From: Thermoleophilaceae bacterium
Lineage (GTDB): Bacteria; Actinomycetota; Thermoleophilia; Solirubrobacterales; Thermoleophilaceae
NCBI GenBank assembly: GCA_013812065.1
Contig: JACCUC010000176.1
Coordinates: 1 to 5,766, forward strand
Length of the DNA stretch: 5,766 nt
Direction: 5' to 3'
This document shows positions 1 to 4,729 of the stretch, piece by piece; the stretch's first letter is position 1; every line of letters starts with the position of its first letter. The notes under the pieces are model-generated. The model saw nothing but the letters and a program-made list of their open reading frames with translations. It searched no databases and had not been told where the DNA came from. A program made the position numbers and the translations under genes.

Positions 1-244
1 CGGAGGCGCCCCAGCGACAGAGCGCGCGAAAGTACTCGGCTGAGCGTGCCTCCTCGGGCACGTCGTCCTCGCGCACGAGCGTCGCGTACACGGCCGCGCG
101 CGCGGCGGCGAGCGGGCGCCGCGCCCACCACAGGTGGAGCTTGCGCGGGTGCGTCGCCGCGTGGCCGATCTTCTCGCGCTGAGCGACCTCGTTGATCGCC
201 TCGACCGGAATCAGGTCCTCGATCAGCCGCCGGTCGTCCGTCAC
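1..244 (-). CDS. DUF1156-type DNA methylase, N-terminal part (runs off window)
   Basis: This is the start of a gene cut by the window edge; 81 codons are visible. The translation begins MTDDRRLIEDLIPVEAIN and continues with REKIGHAATHP, then the block LHLWWARRPLAAARAAVYATLV at about residues 37-58. That KLHLWWARRPL block is the signature I know from the N-terminus of DUF1156 proteins (COG1743), large putative adenine-specific DNA methylases of defence loci. The catalytic (D/N)PPY motif would lie beyond base 1, so methylase activity is inferred from family. The start is GTG at 244-242, overlapping the helicase TGA as GTGA. GAGGAGG lies about 7 nt upstream, inside the last helicase codons, so the two genes are probably co-transcribed and translationally coupled. 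The likely role is marking host DNA for the helicase-based defence system. The family call is fairly sure; membership of DISARM or a relative is not. Confidence 0.85.
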   Translation of the reverse strand, partial: MTDDRRLIEDLIPVEAINEVAQREKIGHAATHPRKLHLWWARRPLAAARAAVYATLVREDDVPEEARSAEYFRALCRWGAS

Positions 245-3200
245 CCGCCCGCCTCCTCGATCGCCTGACCCGGCACGTGGTACGCCGTCACCGTCGTCAC
301 CTTCTTGACCCGGTCGCCGAGCGCTCGTGCGGGATCGCGCACCTTCAAGCCGCGCGGCGACCCCGAAGTCGCCCCGTATAGCACGTACAACCAGAACGAG
401 TCGCCGTGACGATGCGCCGCGATCCACTCCGTACGACACAGCGACACGTCACCTCGCGCCGAGCCCCGGCCCTTGACCTCGATGCGGCGCACCTCGACCA
501 CGCGACCGCCCGCGTCGCGCCGCTTCGAGCGGATGTCGAAGCCGGAGCCGTCGCGCGCCGCGGACACGTCGTCGGGCTCCCAGCCCGCGTCGCGCTCCTC
601 CTTCATCGCCCAACGCATCGCGGCGAGCTCGACCTCGGGATCGGATCGCATCGCCTCGCGCTCGTCGTCGCCGAGCGCGTAGGGCGGCCCGACGAGCGCG
701 GTGCCCAGATAGCGGACGGGGCCCGGCCGCACCACCCCGAGCTGCTCGAACCCGGCCAGCTTCTGCTCGCGCTTGCGCGCGAGGTCGTCGAGGCGGCGCT
801 CGGCGTCGTCGCGTACCAGGCGAAGGTTCTCCTCACCGCGCCATACGCGGTCATCGAGCTCGGCGAACCTTCCCTCGAGCCGTCGGCGGTGCGTGCTCAT
901 CGACTCCTCGAGGTACTCGGTGCGGATCCCGGCCTGGCCGCGGCGCTCGACGCGCTTCTCCTCGGCCTCGGAGTGCTGCACGCGCAGCTTGACGAAGTCG
1001 CTCGCGCGCTTGATCTCCTCGGGGCCCGGAGGATCGATCCCGGCGGGTGCGGCGTCGAACGGGGTGAGGTCGTGGAGCACGTCGGCCGCCACGAGCTCGA
1101 GCCCGTTCTCGCCTTCGGTCACCGCCACAAGCTCGGCGTAGACCTCCTCGGGCTCGCCGCTCATCGAGAGCCCGCGCACGAGGTAGGAGAAGAAGTGGAT
1201 CACGTAGGGCTCGGTCGCCCACGGCGCGACGAACGGCGCTGCCGCACCCTCTACCGCGGACAGCTTGTGCAGCAGCGCCTCGCCCGTCGCCTTGTACAGC
1301 GGATGCCCCGGCGAGAGCAGCACCGCATCCTCGTGCTCGGCGCGGGCTCGATCCTCCTTCTTGAAGGTGAGCTTGCGGTACTCGGGCTGCGGCCGCTCGA
1401 GGCGGCGGACGGACTCGAGACGGTCGGGGGAGCGCAGGCTGGCCGGCACGTGCTCGATCCGCCACATGCCGTTGGCTCGGCGTTCGAGGCGCACCTCGAG
1501 CCGGCGGCAGGCGCGGCCAAAGAACTGCTCGACGTACTCGGGCATGAGCCGGCGCTCCTCCGAGCGCAGGTCGCGTTCGTGCACCCAGCTCACGTCGACG
1601 TGTTTTTCGGTCGCCTGCGCTACGCCGAGGTCTTTCTCGTGCTGCTTGAGCGACTCGGCGCTCATGGCCTGGATCTCGCGCTCGGACTGATCGACGCGCT
1701 CGGGATGGAGCATTGCCTCACGCAGGAGCTGCTCGAAGTTCACCTCGTTGCGGGCGAGCAGCTCGCCGATCACGTCGTACACCCGTCCGCCGAGCGCCGT
1801 GCGCATCTCCTCGAGCTTCTCGTGCAGGCGCGCGAGCAGCTTGCCCTCGACGGTGTTCTCGGCGCAGAAGTTGAAGATCACGCACTTCGAGTCCTGCCCG
1901 ATGCGGTGAATCCGGCCCATCCGCTGCTCGAGCCGGACCGGGTTCCACGGCAGGTCGTAGTTGATCATCAGGTGACAGAACTGGAGGTTGATGCCCTCGC
2001 CCGCCGCCTCGGTGGCGATGCAGACCTGGCGCGACTGATGGAACTCCTGCTGGATTTGCCTGCGCGCCTCGGGCGGGTGGCTGCCGTGGATCGTGCAGGT
2101 GCTGTAGCCCCAGGCGCGCAGGTTGCGCTCGAGGTAGTCGAGCGTGTCGCGGTGCTCGGTGAAGATCAGCAGGCGTCCGCGCCCGTCCTCGAGCTCGCGT
2201 AGCTCTGAGCGCTCGAGGCAATCGCGCAGCGCGCCGAGCTTGCGTTCCTCGCCGGAGTCGATCGTCCGCTCGGCATGCGCGGTGAGCTGCTCGAGCGCTT
2301 GCACCTCGACGCGCATGCCGTCAAGCGTCTCGGCGACGACAAGTCCGGAGGCGGCGGCCTCTTGCTCCTCCTCGGTCGCATCCTCGAAGCCCTGCTCTGA
2401 ATCGAGGTCGAGGTCGAGCACGCCGACCTCCGCGAGCTTGGCGGCACGCTCGGCCGGGGGCACCGCCTCCACCGCGGCGATCTTCTCGCGGATGCGCCCG
2501 GCTCGCTTCTCGAGGGAGGAGCGGATCGCGCCGAGGCTCGAGGCGAGCCGGCGCTGGAGCACCGTGCGGGCCAGGGCGACCGCGTTGCCGCGCTTGCCTC
2601 CCTGGGCGCCGAGAAACTCCTGGATGTAGTCGGTGACCGCGTGGTAGAGCTCGAGCTCGGGCTGGCTGAGGGAGAAGGGCTGGAGGCTGACCTCGCGAGG
2701 GACGAACAGGTCGGCGCCGTGCTCGTCCTTTAGGTCTTCCTTCTGGCGGCGCAGGAAATAGGGACTGTCGTCGCGGCCGATCTGTTGAGCGGCGAGGTCG
2801 TCCTCGGCGAACTGGTCGGGGTCTAGCAGGCGCAGGAAGTTGAAGAAGCGTGAGGGATCGCCGGAGTGCGGCGTCGCGGTCATGAGCAGTAGACGCTCGG
2901 TGCGCCCGGAGAGGTGCTCGACGAGCCCGTAGCGGCGCGTCTTGTGAATCTTCTCGCGCTCCTCGGTCGGGTCCCAGCGGCTGACCGCCGAGCACTTGTG
3001 CGCCTCGTCGACGATCACGAGATCCCAGTCGGCGCGCTCGAGACCGGCCCGCACCTCGTCGCGCTTGGCGAAGTCGATCGAGGTGATGGCGCGATCGGTG
3101 CGCCGCCACGCCTCGTCGCCGAGGTCCCACTTGACGCGGTCGGAGCTTAGGATGTCGAACTCCTCGTCGAACTTGTCGGCGAGCTCCTGGCGCCACTGGA

Positions 3201-3693
3201 AGGTGAGCGGCGCCGGGCAGACGATCAGCACTCGGTCGGCCACGCCGCGCAGGCGGAGCTCCTTGTAGAGCAGGCCGGCCATGATCGTCTTGCCGGCGCC
3301 CGGGTCGTCGGCGAGCACGAATCGCAGGCGCGCTTGGGGCAGCATGTGTCGGTAGACGGCGACGATCTGGTGCGGGAGGCCGCGCACGCCCGACATCGAG
3401 ACGGCGAAGTTCGGGTCGTGGGCGAATGCAAGTTCGATGCGGTGGGCCTCCACGAAGTCGAAGAAGTCGTCGCCGGGGACGAGGGCCGGTTGCTCGTCGA
3501 CGAGCTCGATGGCGCCGTTCTCGAGGTCGGCGCGTGCGAGCTGAGTCTCGTCGAGGCCGCCGGCGGTAGTGCGCACGCGGAGCTCGAAGAAATCGTCGCC
3601 GAGCGGGTCGGCGGCCTCGAGGCGAACGATGCCCGCGAAGTGGCCGGGCACGCGGACGCGCTTGCCGATGAGGTCGGTGACGGCGGCGGTCAT
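241..3693 (-). CDS. drmD: SNF2/RapA-like DEAH helicase with C-terminal DUF3883, DISARM DrmD type
   Basis: This is a complete 1150-residue protein. Helicase motifs appear in order: Walker A ADDPGAGKT at 128-136, DEAH at 229-232, MTATPHSGDP at 271-280, LLIFTEHRDT at 508-517, ATEAAGEGINLQ at 560-571 and EQRMGRIHRIGQ at 589-600. These are the two RecA lobes of an SNF2/HepA-like ATPase. The form DDPGAGKTIMAGLL, instead of the RapA form DEVGLGKT, is typical of DrmD-type defence helicases. An acidic, Glu/Ala-rich linker spans about 400-450. Residues 905-985 are highly charged and probably coiled coil. Residues about 1013-1140 match DUF3883 (GFDIRS, RIEVKGRG, SFWLYVLY). The likely role is ATP-driven movement on DNA in restriction of phage, in the cytoplasm. 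ATG 3693 is the only candidate near a full-length N-terminus, since an in-frame TGA lies about 40 nt upstream. It has only a weak GGA 5 nt upstream, and its ATG overlaps the stop of a 16-codon leader. The next gene starts in the GTGA overlap at its end. The symbol is by family resemblance; a non-DISARM relative is possible. Confidence 0.88.
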   Translation of the reverse strand: MTAAVTDLIGKRVRVPGHFAGIVRLEAADPLGDDFFELRVRTTAGGLDETQLARADLENGAIELVDEQPALVPGDDFFDFVEAHRIELAFAHDPNFAVSMSGVRGLPHQIVAVYRHMLPQARLRFVLADDPGAGKTIMAGLLYKELRLRGVADRVLIVCPAPLTFQWRQELADKFDEEFDILSSDRVKWDLGDEAWRRTDRAITSIDFAKRDEVRAGLERADWDLVIVDEAHKCSAVSRWDPTEEREKIHKTRRYGLVEHLSGRTERLLLMTATPHSGDPSRFFNFLRLLDPDQFAEDDLAAQQIGRDDSPYFLRRQKEDLKDEHGADLFVPREVSLQPFSLSQPELELYHAVTDYIQEFLGAQGGKRGNAVALARTVLQRRLASSLGAIRSSLEKRAGRIREKIAAVEAVPPAERAAKLAEVGVLDLDLDSEQGFEDATEEEQEAAASGLVVAETLDGMRVEVQALEQLTAHAERTIDSGEERKLGALRDCLERSELRELEDGRGRLLIFTEHRDTLDYLERNLRAWGYSTCTIHGSHPPEARRQIQQEFHQSRQVCIATEAAGEGINLQFCHLMINYDLPWNPVRLEQRMGRIHRIGQDSKCVIFNFCAENTVEGKLLARLHEKLEEMRTALGGRVYDVIGELLARNEVNFEQLLREAMLHPERVDQSEREIQAMSAESLKQHEKDLGVAQATEKHVDVSWVHERDLRSEERRLMPEYVEQFFGRACRRLEVRLERRANGMWRIEHVPASLRSPDRLESVRRLERPQPEYRKLTFKKEDRARAEHEDAVLLSPGHPLYKATGEALLHKLSAVEGAAAPFVAPWATEPYVIHFFSYLVRGLSMSGEPEEVYAELVAVTEGENGLELVAADVLHDLTPFDAAPAGIDPPGPEEIKRASDFVKLRVQHSEAEEKRVERRGQAGIRTEYLEESMSTHRRRLEGRFAELDDRVWRGEENLRLVRDDAERRLDDLARKREQKLAGFEQLGVVRPGPVRYLGTALVGPPYALGDDEREAMRSDPEVELAAMRWAMKEERDAGWEPDDVSAARDGSGFDIRSKRRDAGGRVVEVRRIEVKGRGSARGDVSLCRTEWIAAHRHGDSFWLYVLYGATSGSPRGLKVRDPARALGDRVKKVTTVTAYHVPGQAIEEAGG

Positions 3694-3740
3694 CGCTGTC
3701 CGCGTCGCATCCTGCGGCGTGAGTCTGACTCCTCAGCCAT
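3690..3740 (-). CDS. Possible 16-residue leader ORF coupled to the helicase start
   Basis: A short frame, ATG at 3740-3738, encodes MAEESDSRRRMRRGQR. It ends at TGA 3692-3690, which overlaps the helicase ATG in an ATGA junction. It has no Shine-Dalgarno sequence, but a TACGGT box ends 9 nt before its ATG, so an almost leaderless transcript could begin near it. The helicase start itself has only a weak ribosome binding site, so reinitiation after this leader would be a reasonable way to translate it. The peptide is Arg-rich and resembles nothing I know. The frame stays open further upstream into vapC territory, as expected by chance at this GC content, so this may be untranslated leader. Conservation of the ATGA overlap in relatives would decide. 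Confidence 0.3.
   Translation of the reverse strand: MAEESDSRRRMRRGQR
3721..3731. repeat. 11-bp palindrome GAGTC-T-GACTC in the helicase leader
   Basis: This is a perfect inverted repeat with a single central base, ending 27 nt before the helicase start codon. As RNA it could form only a 4-bp stem with a 3-nt loop, so a protein binding site is likelier than a hairpin if it works at all. It lies downstream of the candidate -10 box. Nothing else supports a function. Confidence 0.25.
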
Positions 3741-3749
3741 TGGCGGGGA

Positions 3750-3755
3750 ACCGTA
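3750..3755 (-). promoter_or_regulatory. Candidate -10 box for the helicase operon
   Basis: The minus strand reads TACGGT here, fitting the TAnnnT consensus of sigma-70-type promoters. No recognisable -35 TTGACA-like hexamer lies 16-18 nt upstream. Transcription would start about 50 nt before the helicase ATG, beside the ATG of the short leader frame. The gap after vapC is only 153 nt, so read-through from vapBC is an alternative source of expression. Confidence 0.25.
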
Positions 3756-3764
3756 CTGAGCGGT

Positions 3765-3774
3765 GACGGCCGTC
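3765..3774. repeat. 10-bp palindrome GACGGCCGTC upstream of the candidate helicase promoter
   Basis: A perfect palindrome lies 10-19 nt upstream of the candidate -10 box at 3750-3755, overlapping where a spacer or -35 element would sit. It could be an operator, but short GC-rich palindromes arise often by chance at this base composition. Confidence 0.2.
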
Positions 3775-3837
3775 GCGCCGAGGAGATGAAACTGCCGCGA
3801 GCGACCCGCCCTCACATATCTGCACGTAGACCGGCTC

Positions 3838-3859
3838 CGCGCTCGATCAACCGAGCGCG
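3838..3859 (-). terminator. Hairpin around the vapC stop codon
   Basis: Arms CGCGCTCG (3838-3845) and CGAGCGCG (3852-3859) pair perfectly over 8 bp, with a 6-nt loop that contains most of the vapC stop codon. Outer CCGG blocks at 3831-3834 and 3860-3863 could add 4 bp across a 3-nt bulge. No T-run follows on the minus strand, so it is not a classical intrinsic terminator. It could be a weak terminator or an mRNA-stabilising 3' structure separating vapBC from the helicase operon. Confidence 0.35.
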
Positions 3860-4296
3860 CCGGGAGGCGCGAGCCACCGGTGCTCGAGCGTGCCGACGGC
3901 GGCGATTCGCTCGAAGTCCGCGTCGTGGTGAAGCACCGGAATCCCGGTCATCTCACAGGCGGCCGCGATTACCAGGTCGGTCACCGGCGTGCAACGATGC
4001 TCACCGGAGCGGGAGAGCTCGAGCTGGAGCGCACCCGCTCGCGTCCACGCCTCATCCCCGCAGGGAACGTGCCGCAGGATCCTCAGGCGCTCGGCGCTGC
4101 GAGCGGCCGCGTCGGGATTCGGCGCCCCTCGTACGAGCTCGAGCACGATCGGCGCGCACACCGCGATCCGCCCCTCGCGGACCTGGGCGTCGAACCACGA
4201 GCGCAGCTGCGGGAAGCGACGGTCTCGTACCCAGATCCAGACCCCCGTGTCCGCGACGTGCGTCGTCGCCAGCGGCGGCAGGTCAAGCTCGGCCAT
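3847..4296 (-). CDS. vapC: VapC-type PIN-domain ribonuclease toxin
   Basis: This 149-residue protein has PIN-domain length and motifs. It shows ADTGVWIW with Asp16, PIVLELVRGAP with Glu53, TPVTDLVIAAA with Asp107 and VLHHDADFERIA with Asp125/Asp127. These are the spaced acidic residues that bind the metal in VapC endoribonucleases, which cleave tRNA or rRNA and stop growth when the antitoxin is lost. I chose ATG 4296 (MAELDL). A longer reading from 4446 would add 50 residues of Arg/Ser-rich translation that is simply the vapB gene read in another frame. The gene overlaps the end of vapB by 14 nt, the usual coupled arrangement, and has no clear Shine-Dalgarno sequence. All key residues are present, so it should be active. 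The RNA target cannot be read from the sequence. Confidence 0.92.
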   Translation of the reverse strand: MAELDLPPLATTHVADTGVWIWVRDRRFPQLRSWFDAQVREGRIAVCAPIVLELVRGAPNPDAAARSAERLRILRHVPCGDEAWTRAGALQLELSRSGEHRCTPVTDLVIAAACEMTGIPVLHHDADFERIAAVGTLEHRWLAPPGALG

Positions 4297-4489
4297 CGCG
4301 CCACGCGCGCAGGCGGTCGTGATCCAGATCGAGCTCGACGTCCCGCACGGCGTCGAAGCCCTCGAGCTCGGCTCGGCGCACGACCTCGCGCAGCGCGGCG
4401 TTGACGGCGACCGAAGGAGAGTCGGTCGCGTAGACCTGGCGCGCACGGTTCAGAGCATCGTGATCGATGTTGAGCGTGGTGCGTGCCAT
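4283..4489 (-). CDS. vapB: VapB-type antitoxin
   Basis: This is a 68-residue protein. The N-terminus MARTTLNIDHDALNRAR followed by SVAVNAALREVVRR (about residues 26-39) is the ribbon-helix-helix-like DNA-binding region of the VapB family (PF09957): a short strand, then two helices. The C-terminal tail FDAVRDVELDLDHDRLRAWR is the kind of segment that wraps around and inhibits the VapC partner, here encoded directly downstream with a 14-nt overlap. The start ATG 4489 leaves the TTLNID strand at its usual place near the N-terminus. No ribosome binding site is seen. A -10-like TAGACT ends only 6 nt before the ATG, suggesting a leaderless mRNA. Autorepression by VapB and the VapBC complex is known for the family, and the palindrome beside the -10 box is the obvious candidate operator. 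Confidence 0.92.
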   Translation of the reverse strand: MARTTLNIDHDALNRARQVYATDSPSVAVNAALREVVRRAELEGFDAVRDVELDLDHDRLRAWRDGRA

Positions 4490-4495
4490 GATGCG

Positions 4496-4501
4496 AGTCT
4501 A
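4496..4501 (-). promoter_or_regulatory. Candidate -10 box of a leaderless vapBC promoter
   Basis: The minus strand reads TAGACT, four of six matches to TATAAT and a fit to TAnnnT. Six bases separate it from the vapB ATG, so transcription should begin at or within a base or so of the start codon. That matches the missing ribosome binding site, and leaderless genes of this form are common in actinobacteria. No good -35 hexamer is seen at 16-18 nt. Confidence 0.5.
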
Positions 4502-4518
4502 GCGCACCAATGGTGGGC
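4502..4518. promoter_or_regulatory. Candidate VapB operator, palindrome CACCA-A-TGGTG
   Basis: The core at 4505-4515 is a perfect inverted repeat with one central base. One mismatched pair further out, two more pairs match (GC at 4502-4503, GC at 4517-4518). It abuts the -10-like box, so a bound repressor would block RNA polymerase. The position fits autoregulation by a ribbon-helix-helix antitoxin. Binding is inferred from position and symmetry only. Confidence 0.45.
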
Positions 4519-4575
4519 GAACGCCGCCAACGCGCGGCTCGGACTCGAGAAGGCGCGTCGGCCCCGCGGGCTCAA

Positions 4576-4604
4576 GCTGCTCGGCCACGCCGCGGCCGAG
4601 CAGC
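4576..4604 (-). terminator. 11-bp GC-rich hairpin between the propeller-PKD gene and vapB
   Basis: Arms GCTGCTCGGCC (4576-4586) and GGCCGAGCAGC (4594-4604) are perfectly complementary, with a 7-nt loop. The hairpin lies about 125 nt past the stop of the propeller-PKD gene and is the strongest secondary structure I see in this gap. No T-run follows on the minus strand, and none is seen on the plus strand. It may be a U-tract-independent terminator. The rest of the gap (4490-4729) has no frame that looks like a real protein. Confidence 0.4.
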
Positions 4605-4729
4605 CCCGCTCCACCAGCAGCTCCGCCACTTGCACGGCGTTCGTCGCCGCGCCCTCGGCCGTTCCTCCTTAGGCCTGTCCCGCCCAGCGGCGGTCCACTG
4701 CGACCTTCGAGAGACGGCTGGCGCCCCGT

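Noticed and set aside
406..2202. A 598-codon open frame on the plus strand, antisense to the helicase
   Set aside because: Long antisense frames are expected opposite a G/C-third-position gene. The translation is Leu/Val/Ala/His/Arg-rich low-complexity sequence with no recognisable domain, while the minus strand carries an unmistakable helicase.
3786..4322. A plus-strand frame with AGGAG just before its ATG
   Set aside because: The AGGAG is only about one base from the ATG, the product is Arg/Pro/Ser-rich without a fold, and it lies antisense to vapC and the end of vapB.
4297..4446. A 50-residue N-terminal extension of vapC
   Set aside because: It is vapB read in another frame, with Ser/Thr/Arg-rich composition. 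The PIN domain needs only the sequence from ATG 4296.
4450..4635. A minus-strand frame (MQVAELLVERG...) with AAGGAGG upstream
   Set aside because: The ribosome binding site is about 27 nt from the GTG, the translation loses protein-like character after a dozen residues, and it runs out of frame through vapB and its promoter.
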